A stretch of DNA of 5,949 nt from contig JAGAPI010000221.1 in NCBI GenBank assembly GCA_017623335.1, positions 1 through 5,949 of the forward strand, in the 5' to 3' direction. The translations under genes were made by a program, and so were the position numbers. This document shows, piece by piece, positions 1 to 5,949 of the stretch; the first letter of the stretch is position 1; the number at the start of each line of letters is the position of its first letter. Source of the stretch: Prevotella sp. (lineage in GTDB: Bacteria; Bacteroidota; Bacteroidia; Bacteroidales; Bacteroidaceae). The notes beneath the pieces were generated by a model. It did not search any database, had not been told where the DNA came from, and saw nothing but the letters and a program-made list of their open reading frames with translations.

Positions 1-284
1 AAGTCGTTGTAGACACTCTTGATGGTTGCCATGATGGCAGCATCCTTCACAATCTCCTCCTTGCGCTCATAGCTCAGACGCTCAAGCAGGAGTACAGGGT
101 TGTGCTTCACCTCAGTGTAGAGAACAGGGTCGAGCGCACGGAACATGTCGCGTGCCTGATAGTTCCAAATCCACCAAAGGTTGTGTGCAATCTCGTCGAG
201 ACACTTTAACTCTTCAGGAAGGCTTGACTTTACCGACATCTCCTTCCATACAGGAGTGTTTACGTAATCAGCTTTAATTTTCAT
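1..284 (-). CDS. glgP: Alpha-glucan (glycogen) phosphorylase, N-terminal part, cut by window edge
   Basis: This is the first 94 codons of a minus-strand gene that runs off the left edge of the window. The start is the ATG at 284-282. The translated segment has the N-terminal pattern of the bacterial/archaeal-type alpha-glucan phosphorylases (GT35 members with a DUF3417-like leading domain): a LPEEL helix followed by [13 protein letters not shown] at residues 29-41, then an Arg/Phe-rich helix and a P-V-L-L-L-E-R-L segment. Family knowledge: these cytoplasmic PLP enzymes release glucose-1-phosphate from glycogen or maltodextrin ends. The catalytic and PLP-lysine regions lie outside the window, so activity cannot be judged. 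The gene follows the glycogen synthase gene after 61 bp with no terminator or TAnnTTTG box between, so one mRNA is likely. No Shine-Dalgarno precedes the start, only an A-rich stretch. Identification rests on recall of the N-terminal motif. Confidence 0.85.
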   Translation of the reverse strand, partial: MKIKADYVNTPVWKEMSVKSSLPEELKCLDEIAHNLWWIWNYQARDMFRALDPVLYTEVKHNPVLLLERLSYERKEEIVKDAAIMATIKSVYND

Positions 285-345
285 AATTGTGTTGATTTAT
301 GTTTTTAATATTTATTTCCGAAAATTTTGCCAGATGATGATATTA

Positions 346-2133
346 CTACTGTTTCTTGCTCTTGCTTGCAGCCCTTTTCTTGCTCATCGTCGCCGGCTTC
401 TTTTTCTTTGCCACAGTCTTCTCTTCGTTGCCTTTAGTTTCAGCATCCTTTTTCTTTGTCGGCTGCGGGGCTATGAGTTTCTTTCGTGCCTCCGATTTCT
501 GCAAGGCAATGTCGTAGGCATCTTTATAATATGTGATGAACTCGCTCCAAAGCGCTTTCTTCGACAGAGCTTCTGCTTTCTTGCGTATGGCATCCTTTTC
601 TGTCTGTGGCTTGCCTATATACTCGCTTATGGCTTCGGCAATGTGTTCCACCACCTCATTATAGTTGTAGTCGGTGCGGTTCACCACCATCACGCCGTCC
701 TCAATCTCGCCGTTGTGACCCACAGTCTGGTTTACCCACATTCCAAAACCTGCCAGATTTGTTGTGATGCAAGGCACCTTGAAGGCGATAGCCTCAAGCG
801 GAGTGTAGCCCCACGGCTCATAGTAGGACGGATAGACGCACAGGTCGTTTGCCAGAATCACGTCATAGTATGGCATGTCCATTATGCCGTCCTTGCCGTC
901 GAGATAGCACGGCATGAAAATAAGTTTCACGTTGTCATTCCTGTCGTTGTGCATACCCAGATGGTTCATCATTCCAAGCACCTGGTCGTTGTGCATGTTG
1001 TGCAGCCAATGGGTGATGACAGGAGTGTTAAGCGGAGTGTTGAATGTCTCGTTGCTTGCAATACGTTCCTGCAGGTCATGGCGCGGTTCGCCCACCCATC
1101 CCGGAACTTGTATGAAAGCAACAATCTTCTTGTTTATATTGTGACTGCGCAGGCGGTTCATAGAGTCGATGAACACATCAATACCCTTGTTTCTGAACTC
1201 ATAGCGTCCGCTTGTGCTTATAATAAATGTGTTTTCTTCATCAAACTTTTCGCCAAGCAATGCCCCAGCCACACTCAACAGACGACGGCGCGCCACTCTG
1301 CGCTTGCGTGAGAACAGCTGACCGTTGGGAACAAAGCTGTTGTCGAAACCGTTGGGCAGCACCACGTCGGCAGGCTTGTCGAGCAGTTCCCTGCACTCGT
1401 TGTCGGTGATTTCGCTCACTGTTGTGAAGCAGTCAACGTGCATGGCTGTCTGCTTCTCTATCGAGTGCTTGCTCTGCATGTTCAGCTCCATTGCCATCTG
1501 GTCGCCATTGTATGCAAACAGATAGTCGTAGAGCGGCTTCATGTTGCCGGCAATCGAGCGGCCTATGCTCGTGGCGTGAGTTGTGAACACTGTGGCTATC
1601 TCGGGCAGCATCTTGTTTAGATACAGCGCGCCAAGTCCTGTCATCCACTCGTTGGCGTGGTATATCACTTTCTGGCTTGTATCAAGATAATGCTCGTAGA
1701 AACTCATCACAACCAGAGCGGCTGCATAAGAGAACATCGAGGCCTCGTCATAATCACCGTATGCATGGAGGCTGTCTACTCCGTATGACTGCCACATCCA
1801 TCCATAAATTTCATTCTTATTCTCAAAGTATGGGGTAAAGTCCACAAGTATTGCCACTGGTTCACCTGGTATTGTCCATCTTCCTGTGCGCACATGCAGC
1901 CCTACGGCAACAGCTTCCTCACGCCAGTCTTCAAAAAGACGCTTATCCTCTTTAAAATATGGGCAAGTCACATCTTTCCAGAAGTCAGGACCTATGAATA
2001 TCAAACGGTCGCCCATGGTCTCCTGCAGTGTCTTCGCTCTAGTAGACAATACGGTGTAAATACCGCCAACTTTATTACAAACCTCCCAGCTTGACTCAAA
2101 AATATAGTCAGGGAATAACATTCTTTTTACCAT
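346..2133 (-). CDS. Glycogen synthase, eukaryote-like GT3 family (595 aa)
   Basis: A retaining glucosyltransferase that extends the alpha-1,4-glucan chain of glycogen in the cytoplasm. It resembles the GT3 family of animal and fungal glycogen synthases, not the bacterial GlgA (GT5). Visible signatures are FESSWEVCNKVGGIYTVL (residues 12-29, the donor-site glycine loop), HANEWMTG (159-166), TTHATSIGR (184-192), VLPNGF (258-263), GRYEFRNKGIDVF (309-321) and PSYYEPWGYTPLE (435-447). The last holds the E-x7-E pair, E439 and E447, matching the catalytic Glu pair of GT3. Length is near a bacterial GT3 core; the phosphoregulated N-terminal extension of the animal enzymes is absent. Residues ~546-595 form a Lys-rich tail without domain character. 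The start is taken at the ATG at 2133; a second ATG at 2121 (M5) is possible. The stop is TAG at 348-346. It probably heads an operon with the phosphorylase. Donor sugar (UDP- or ADP-glucose) cannot be read from sequence; UDP-glucose is favoured by family. Confidence 0.93.
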   Translation of the reverse strand: MVKRMLFPDYIFESSWEVCNKVGGIYTVLSTRAKTLQETMGDRLIFIGPDFWKDVTCPYFKEDKRLFEDWREEAVAVGLHVRTGRWTIPGEPVAILVDFTPYFENKNEIYGWMWQSYGVDSLHAYGDYDEASMFSYAAALVVMSFYEHYLDTSQKVIYHANEWMTGLGALYLNKMLPEIATVFTTHATSIGRSIAGNMKPLYDYLFAYNGDQMAMELNMQSKHSIEKQTAMHVDCFTTVSEITDNECRELLDKPADVVLPNGFDNSFVPNGQLFSRKRRVARRRLLSVAGALLGEKFDEENTFIISTSGRYEFRNKGIDVFIDSMNRLRSHNINKKIVAFIQVPGWVGEPRHDLQERIASNETFNTPLNTPVITHWLHNMHNDQVLGMMNHLGMHNDRNDNVKLIFMPCYLDGKDGIMDMPYYDVILANDLCVYPSYYEPWGYTPLEAIAFKVPCITTNLAGFGMWVNQTVGHNGEIEDGVMVVNRTDYNYNEVVEHIAEAISEYIGKPQTEKDAIRKKAEALSKKALWSEFITYYKDAYDIALQKSEARKKLIAPQPTKKKDAETKGNEEKTVAKKKKPATMSKKRAASKSKKQ

Positions 2134-2152
2134 AAATACAATATTGTGGGCG

Positions 2153-2183
2153 CAAAGATAATATAAATTTTACACATAACAAA
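2153..2183 (-). promoter_or_regulatory. Bacteroidetes-type promoter of the glycogen synthase gene
   Basis: Read on the minus strand, a TTTG -33 element (2183-2180) is followed after exactly 19 bp by TATCTTTG (2160-2153), a full match to the Bacteroidetes -7 consensus TAnnTTTG. Transcription would start about 6-8 bases further on, near 2146, leaving a leader of only about 13 nt before the ATG at 2133. The flanking DNA is strongly A/T-rich, as at active promoters of this phylum. Confidence 0.8.
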
Positions 2184-2235
2184 TAAAAAAGCTTATAAAT
2201 TTCAAAAAAACAGCAAAAAAATGATTTATAATTAG

Positions 2236-2243
2236 TAACTTTG
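2236..2243 (+). promoter_or_regulatory. -7 promoter box of the small secreted-protein gene
   Basis: TAACTTTG matches the Bacteroidetes -7 consensus TAnnTTTG and sits 25 bp before the ATG at 2269, so the leader would be about 19 nt. No TTTG or TTG -33 element stands at the usual 19-bp distance. That interval is a run of A with a few other bases, so the promoter may be weaker or may need an activator. Confidence 0.65.
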
Positions 2244-2268
2244 CACCGAATTTATTAAAATTTAGGAT

Positions 2269-2706
2269 ATGAAAAATTTGTTTTTGTTGTTAAGTTTTCT
2301 GTTTTCTCCTGCTGCCGGAGCGCAGAACAATCACGGCTCTGCCGGGAGTCCTTTCAAGGCATATATATATAATAATGTGTATGACATATACATGAATATA
2401 GATTTTTATGACAATTCGGTGACTGTGCCAGGGCATGAGCTGTATGGTGAGCTGCCGGGCTTTCTCGGCAAGCGTCATAACAGTTATTCATGGATGATTA
2501 CCTCCAGCAAGGTTAAAAATGACAGGCATGCGGAGATTGTGCTGATTAATGACACGGGCAGTGAGGATCTGACAGCAACGCTTACAGTGAAAAATGACAC
2601 TACATACGTGTTGAAACAGATAAAGGGAAGCACCCTTAAGGTGCCCAATAAGGGCAAGTGGCTGAAGTTGCCCGATGAGGTGACGTTTATAAGGAGAGTG
2701 AAATGA
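2269..2706 (+). CDS. Small exported protein of unknown function (145 aa)
   Basis: I do not recognise a named family. Residues 1-18 are a clear Sec signal peptide: M-K-N, a hydrophobic core LFLLLSFLF, and a signal peptidase I site AGA|Q between residues 18 and 19. There is no lipobox cysteine; the mature protein of about 127 residues has no cysteine at all, and no further membrane segment. It alternates polar and hydrophobic residues (for example AYIYNNVYDIYMNIDFY at 31-47 and LTATLTVKNDTTYVLKQI at 101-118), suggesting a small beta-sandwich or barrel. Candidate family motifs are the VPG...LYGELPGFLG segment (53-67), GSEDLTATLT (97-106) and GKWLKLPDEVTF (129-140). The mature part is basic and probably periplasmic. 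The gene stands alone, divergent from glycogen synthase and convergent with groEL. Start support: the signal peptide begins at this ATG and a -7 box lies 25 bp upstream; an AGGA lies only 1 nt from the ATG, too close to be a good ribosome site. Confidence 0.82.
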   Translation: MKNLFLLLSFLFSPAAGAQNNHGSAGSPFKAYIYNNVYDIYMNIDFYDNSVTVPGHELYGELPGFLGKRHNSYSWMITSSKVKNDRHAEIVLINDTGSEDLTATLTVKNDTTYVLKQIKGSTLKVPNKGKWLKLPDEVTFIRRVK

Positions 2707-2721
2707 CAATCTAATGACATT

Positions 2722-2766
2722 AAAAAAAGTAGAAGGTTGCTTTTGACACACCTTCTACTTTTTTTT
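2722..2766. terminator. Bidirectional intrinsic terminator between the small exported gene and groEL
   Basis: Seven A (2722-2728) precede the stem GTAGAAGG (2729-2736), a 14-nt loop, the complementary CCTTCTAC (2751-2758) and eight T (2759-2766). The stem can extend by one T-A pair and by the A/T tracts. Read on plus, it ends the small secreted-protein gene (stop at 2706, 15 bp before). Read on minus, it ends groEL (stop at 2783, 16 bp before), with a U-tract on either strand. Confidence 0.92.
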
Positions 2767-2782
2767 ATGCCTTTATGCTTTT

Positions 2783-4414
2783 TTACATCATGCCGCCCAT
2801 GCCTGGAGCGCCGCCCATCGGCATAGCTGGAGCATCCTCCTTCTTGTCAACGATGAGGCACTCGGTGGTGAGGAACAAACCTGCGATAGAGGCAGCGTTC
2901 TCAAGAGCCACGCGGCTCACCTTTGCAGGATCGATTACACCAGCCTTGCGCATATCCTCGTAAACATCGGTGCGTGCGTTGTAACCGAAGTCACCTTCGC
3001 CCTCGCGAACCTTCTGCACCACCACGGCACCCTCGCCGCCAGCGTTGGTTACAATCTGACGCAGAGGCTCCTCAATGGCACGCTCTACGATGTTGATACC
3101 AGTCTGCTCGTCGGCATTTACACCCTTTACATCCTTCAGTGCAGAGAGAGCGCGGATATATGTCGTACCGCCGCCGGCAACAACACCTTCCTCGATGGCT
3201 GCACGTGTAGCGCAGAGAGCATCGTCAACACGGTCCTTCTTCTCCTTCATCTCAACCTCGCTGTTGGCACCTACATAGAGCACAGCCACGCCGCCTGCCA
3301 TCTTTGCCAGACGCTCCTGCAGCTTCTCTTTGTCGTAAGAGCTTGTAGATGCTGCAATCTCGTTCTTGATTGCCTGCACACGGTCGGCAATGAGCTGCTT
3401 GTCGCCGGCACCGTTCACGATAGTTGTGTTGTCCTTTGTCACGTTCACCTTCTCGCATGTTCCGAGCATGTCGAGAGTAGCCTGCTCAAGCTTCAGGCCC
3501 TTCTCCTCGCTTATCACGAGACCGCCAGTAAGGGTAGCGATGTCCTCAAGCATTGCCTTGCGAGGGTCGCCGAAGCCGGGAGCCTTGACTGCGCAAATCT
3601 TCAAACCGCCGCGCAGACGGTTTACAACGAGTGTTGTCAGAGCCTCAGAGTCTACGTCCTCGGCAATTACCAGCAGCGGACGTCCACTCTCGGCAGCCGG
3701 CTGCAGGATGGGCAGAAACTCCTTGATGTTGCTTATCTTCTTGTCGTAGAGCAGAATGTACGGGTTGTCCATCACGCACTCCATCTTCTCAGTGTCGGTA
3801 ACGAAGTAGCCCGACAGATAGCCGCGGTCGAACTGCATGCCCTCCACCACGTTGATGTAGGTGTCGCGGCTCTTGCTCTCCTCTATGGTGATGACACCGT
3901 CCTTGCTCACTTTGCGCATGGCGTCGGCAATGAGCTTACCAATCTCCGGGTCGTTGTTGGCTGACACTGTTGCCACCTGCTCAATCTTGTCGTAGTTGTC
4001 GTCAACCTTCTCGGCAGAGTTCTTGATATACTCCACAACGGCAGCCACTGCCTTGTCGATACCGCGCTTCAGGTCCATCGGGTTAGCGCCTGCCGTAACG
4101 TTCTTCAATCCAACGCTCACGATAGCCTGTGCCAGGATGGTTGCGGTTGTTGTTCCGTCGCCTGCATCGTCGCCGGTCTTGCTGGCAACGCTCTTCACCA
4201 GCTGTGCTCCGGTGTTCTCGAAGTGGTCCTCAAGCTCCACCTCCTTAGCCACTGTGACACCGTCCTTGGTAATCTGCGGTGCGCCAAACTTCTTCTCGAT
4301 AATCACGTTGCGTCCCTTAGGACCAAGTGTCACCTTCACAGCGTTGGCAAGCTGGTCAACGCCCTGCTTCATCAAGTCGCGGGCTTCCATATTAAATTTC
4401 AATTCTTTAGCCAT
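2783..4414 (-). CDS. groEL: Chaperonin GroEL (Hsp60), 543 aa
   Basis: The large subunit of the type I chaperonin. It forms a double heptameric ring in the cytoplasm that folds proteins in an ATP-driven cycle with the GroES lid. Family hallmarks are present along the full length: TLGPKGRNV (29-37, nucleotide phosphate contact), GDGTTTAT (85-92, with D86 in the ATP-hydrolysis loop), [10 protein letters not shown] (277-286, apical domain), D398, and the cpn60 signature [12 protein letters not shown] (405-416). It ends in a Gly/Met-rich tail (residues ~529-543, [12 protein letters not shown] type), normal for the disordered GroEL C-terminus. Length is within a few residues of the E. coli protein, and no key residue is missing. 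The ATG at 4414 is preceded by AAAGGA (4429-4424) at 9-nt spacing, a good Shine-Dalgarno. It lies 63 bp downstream of groES in the same operon, with no terminator between. Confidence 0.99.
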   Translation of the reverse strand: MAKELKFNMEARDLMKQGVDQLANAVKVTLGPKGRNVIIEKKFGAPQITKDGVTVAKEVELEDHFENTGAQLVKSVASKTGDDAGDGTTTATILAQAIVSVGLKNVTAGANPMDLKRGIDKAVAAVVEYIKNSAEKVDDNYDKIEQVATVSANNDPEIGKLIADAMRKVSKDGVITIEESKSRDTYINVVEGMQFDRGYLSGYFVTDTEKMECVMDNPYILLYDKKISNIKEFLPILQPAAESGRPLLVIAEDVDSEALTTLVVNRLRGGLKICAVKAPGFGDPRKAMLEDIATLTGGLVISEEKGLKLEQATLDMLGTCEKVNVTKDNTTIVNGAGDKQLIADRVQAIKNEIAASTSSYDKEKLQERLAKMAGGVAVLYVGANSEVEMKEKKDRVDDALCATRAAIEEGVVAGGGTTYIRALSALKDVKGVNADEQTGINIVERAIEEPLRQIVTNAGGEGAVVVQKVREGEGDFGYNARTDVYEDMRKAGVIDPAKVSRVALENAASIAGLFLTTECLIVDKKEDAPAMPMGGAPGMGGMM

Positions 4415-4423
4415 TGTCGTATG

Positions 4424-4429
4424 TCCTTT
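4424..4429 (-). promoter_or_regulatory. Shine-Dalgarno sequence of groEL
   Basis: AAAGGA on the minus strand stands 9 nt before the groEL ATG. It is the only convincing Shine-Dalgarno in the window; the other starts have A-rich leaders instead. It fixes the groEL start at 4414. Confidence 0.7.
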
Positions 4430-4477
4430 CTTAATCTTTTTTCAATTATTTATCAATCTGTAAACCCTGTGTGCAGT

Positions 4478-4750
4478 TTATTTCTCAATCACTGCAAGCA
4501 CGTCGCTTTGGCGCATCATGAGATACTTTGTGCCCTCAAGCTCAATCTCTGTGCCCGAATACTTTCCGTAGAGCACCTCATCGCCCTCCTTCAGTATCAT
4601 CTCCTCGTCCTTTGTACCGTTGCCGGCTGCCTTGATTATGCCACGCAGAGGCTTCTCCTTAGCTGTATCAGGAATGATAATACCTCCGATTTTCTCTTCA
4701 GCCGCTGCCGGCAATACCAGCACACGGTCTGCTAATGGTTTAATGTTCAT
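4478..4750 (-). CDS. groES: Co-chaperonin GroES (Hsp10), 90 aa
   Basis: The heptameric lid of the GroEL folding chamber. The sequence begins [11 protein letters not shown] (residues 2-12), the standard GroES N-terminus. It continues with the mobile loop around [17 protein letters not shown] (18-34), whose hydrophobic tripeptide I-I-I (24-26) docks on GroEL apical domains. [15 protein letters not shown] (56-70) and the terminal VLAVIEK (84-90) complete the beta-barrel. The protein is a few residues shorter than the 97-residue E. coli GroES, and is complete. It is the first gene of the groES-groEL operon. The ATG at 4750 has no Shine-Dalgarno; the preceding ~35 nt are almost all A and T with few G. 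The stop is TAA at 4480-4478. The control region is described separately at 4832-4893. Confidence 0.98.
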   Translation of the reverse strand: MNIKPLADRVLVLPAAAEEKIGGIIIPDTAKEKPLRGIIKAAGNGTKDEEMILKEGDEVLYGKYSGTEIELEGTKYLMMRQSDVLAVIEK

Positions 4751-4831
4751 AATTGCTTTTATTTTTTGTTGTTTATACCTTAATTATATTTATATAGGCC
4801 GCTTTTTTGTTTTGCAACCGAAAAGGATGAA

Positions 4832-4848
4832 TGCCAAAACCATGCCAA
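4832..4848 (-). promoter_or_regulatory. Candidate sigma-54 (RpoN) promoter of groES-groEL
   Basis: Read on the minus strand, the 17-mer TTGGCATGGTTTTGGCA fits the RpoN consensus YTGGCACGrnnnTTGCW with two mismatches. It keeps the two key dinucleotides, GG (-24) and GC (-12), at the exact 10-nt spacing. The predicted start would be near 4821, giving a leader of about 70 nt to the groES ATG. No TAnnTTTG box exists on the minus strand anywhere between 4751 and 4979. This is inference from motif fit; sigma-54 control of groESL in this organism has not been shown here. Confidence 0.45.
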
Positions 4849-4860
4849 ACTTCTCTTAAC

Positions 4861-4893
4861 TGACATCTTGGCAGATACATTGACATCTTGGCA
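4861..4893. repeat. Two tandem copies of TGACATCTTGGCA upstream of groES
   Basis: The identical 13-mer occurs at 4861-4873 and 4881-4893, a 20-bp period or about two helical turns, so both copies face the same side of the DNA. Each copy is a near-palindrome of the form TGnCA-N3-TGnCA. They lie 12 bp beyond the sigma-54-like element of groESL, as expected for a dimeric activator or repressor site. Confidence 0.6.
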
Positions 4894-4979
4894 AAAAGTT
4901 TCAGAAAAAAGGTTCTGCGTTATTTGGGAGTGATTATCATCCCTTGGCAGGACTGTTTAAGTATTTCGTAAATGTGAAT

Positions 4980-5949
4980 TTAGAGCAGATTTTGGTCCAT
5001 ATAGTTTTGCAGGCGGATAATTTCGTCGCGATACTGTGCTGCTTGAAGAAAGTCCATTTCCTTGGCGGCTTTTTTCATTAATCTTGTTGTTTCTGCGATT
5101 GATTTTTTCAGCTGCTCGTCGGTCATGTTGCGCAGTATCGGGTCGGCGGCAAACACCGCCCCGTTCTCTGTTGGTCCCGAGTAAGCCTTGGGCTGCTTGG
5201 CGGCAGTGTCTTTTGCGGCGGAGGCGGCGCCGGTCTCGGCACGCAGTATGCTGCCTTGTAGGTTTTTCTTAATCTGTTTTGGCGTTATGCCGTGTTCCTC
5301 GTTGTATTTCATCTGCTTCATACGGCGGCGCAGGGTCTCGTCGATGGTCAGCTGCATGCTTTGGGTTATGTTGTCGGCATACATTATCACCTTGCCGTTC
5401 ACGTTGCGGGCGGCACGCCCGGCAGTCTGCGTCAGACTGCGGTGACTGCGCAGAAATCCCTCCTTGTCGGCATCGAGGATGGCAACGAGCGACACCTCGG
5501 GCAGGTCGAGACCCTCACGCAGGAGGTTCACTCCAACAAGCACCTTATATTCTCCGCGGCGCAGGTCCTCCAGAATCTTTATGCGGTCGAGCGTAGCTAC
5601 ATCGCTGTGGATATAGGCTGTGGGGATTTCATGGTTGAGCAGATATTCGCTCAGCTCCTCCGCCATGCGTTTGGTAAGAGTGGTTATGAGCACGCGCTCG
5701 TCGCTGTCTATGCGCTGTTGAATCTCATAGAGCAGGTCGTCAATCTGGTTCTCGCTCGGGCGCACCTCAATCTCGGGGTCAAGCAGTCCTGTGGGGCGTA
5801 TCACCTGCTCCACCACCACGCCCTCGCTCTGCTCCAGCTCATAGTCGGCAGGCGTTGCACTGACATAAATCACCTGATCGGTCATTGCCTCAAATTCCTC
5901 AAACCTCAGCGGACGGTTGTCGAAGGCGGCAGGCAGTCGGAAGCCGTAT
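4980..5949 (-). CDS. uvrB: UvrABC excinuclease subunit B, C-terminal part, cut by window edge
   Basis: The C-terminal ~322 residues of UvrB, the damage-verifying helicase-like subunit of nucleotide excision repair that receives DNA from UvrA and hands it to UvrC. The reading frame stays open to the window edge; the in-frame ATG at 5885 is internal. Upstream of it the frame reads [20 protein letters not shown], a conserved UvrB segment. Numbering from the edge, visible motifs are YVSATP (28-33), RPTGLLDP (51-58), [15 protein letters not shown] (89-103), helicase motif [17 protein letters not shown] (139-154) and motif [11 protein letters not shown] (174-182). An Ala-rich linker (~232-270) precedes the C-terminal UVR domain (~277-318), which binds UvrC. 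The stop is TAA at 4982-4980. The N-terminal Walker A and beta-hairpin parts are outside. It is followed by the groESL control region on the same strand; no strong terminator separates them. Confidence 0.98.
   Translation of the reverse strand, partial: YGFRLPAAFDNRPLRFEEFEAMTDQVIYVSATPADYELEQSEGVVVEQVIRPTGLLDPEIEVRPSENQIDDLLYEIQQRIDSDERVLITTLTKRMAEELSEYLLNHEIPTAYIHSDVATLDRIKILEDLRRGEYKVLVGVNLLREGLDLPEVSLVAILDADKEGFLRSHRSLTQTAGRAARNVNGKVIMYADNITQSMQLTIDETLRRRMKQMKYNEEHGITPKQIKKNLQGSILRAETGAASAAKDTAAKQPKAYSGPTENGAVFAADPILRNMTDEQLKKSIAETTRLMKKAAKEMDFLQAAQYRDEIIRLQNYMDQNLL

Noticed and set aside
289..1311. A 340-codon open frame on the plus strand opposite the glycogen synthase gene
   Set aside because: The translation is rich in His, Cys, Val and Leu without family character, and it lies entirely antisense to a well-conserved GT3 gene and the adjacent spacer. 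It is a shadow of the codon use on the other strand.
2193..2231. Inverted repeat TTATAAAT / ATTTATAA with a 23-bp spacer in the divergent promoter region
   Set aside because: It consists only of A and T in a very A/T-rich spacer, so an 8-bp match is readily expected by chance.
3996..4735. Overlapping plus-strand frames of 155 and 170 codons opposite groEL and groES
   Set aside because: Both are antisense to unmistakable chaperonin genes, have Ser/Thr/Pro- or Leu/His-rich composition typical of shadows, and lack a promoter or ribosome site.
4783..4788. TATAAT on the minus strand as an E. coli-type -10 box for groES
   Set aside because: No -35 element stands at 16-18 bp spacing, the sequence lies in an A/T-only run, and Bacteroidetes housekeeping sigma does not use this consensus.
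4902..4943. Small hairpins after uvrB (CAGAA/TTCTG at 4902-4917 and GGGA...TCCC at 4926-4943) as a possible terminator
   Set aside because: The stems are only 5 to 7 bp, one has a bulge, and neither is followed on the minus strand by a clean T-tract. Not enough to call a terminator.
5036..5596. Arg/Ala/Cys-rich plus-strand frames opposite uvrB
   Set aside because: They are antisense to conserved UvrB motifs and show no domain; they arise from GC-rich codons on the true strand.
5885..5885. The ATG at 5885 as the start of a short separate gene
   Set aside because: The frame is open upstream to the window edge and encodes conserved UvrB sequence, so this methionine is internal.

Overview
The window looks like a chromosomal segment from a Bacteroidales bacterium, most likely Prevotellaceae. 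The evidence is threefold. The GroEL and UvrB sequences are of Bacteroidetes type. The glycogen synthase is of the GT3 (eukaryote-like) family that this phylum carries. At least two promoters have the Bacteroidetes -7 box TAnnTTTG, one of them with a TTTG -33 box at exactly 19 bp spacing. Most starts lack a Shine-Dalgarno sequence, also typical of the phylum. The genus assignment is inference from recall, with no database search.

Layout. Positions 1-284 (minus) hold the first 94 codons of an alpha-glucan phosphorylase. Positions 346-2133 (minus) hold a complete GT3 glycogen synthase, 61 bp upstream of the phosphorylase and probably co-transcribed with it. The 135-bp divergent spacer (2134-2268) holds a strong promoter for the glycogen pair and a -7 box for a gene on the plus strand. 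Positions 2269-2706 (plus) encode a small exported protein of unknown function. It converges on groEL, and a bidirectional hairpin (2722-2766) ends both transcripts. Positions 2783-4414 (groEL) and 4478-4750 (groES) form a standard minus-strand groESL operon. Its 229-bp upstream region (4751-4979) contains a sigma-54-like GG-N10-GC element and two tandem copies of a 13-bp sequence. Positions 4980-5949 (minus) hold the C-terminal ~322 residues of UvrB, running off the window edge.

Functionally there are three units: glycogen synthesis and breakdown, the general chaperonin with its likely stress-responsive control region, and nucleotide excision repair. The coding content is ordinary core genome. 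I see no mobile element, CRISPR, RNA gene or defence system. The most interesting part is non-coding: the repeat-rich regulatory region of groESL, which lacks both CIRCE and the usual TAnnTTTG promoter. The small secreted protein is the only gene whose function I cannot name.
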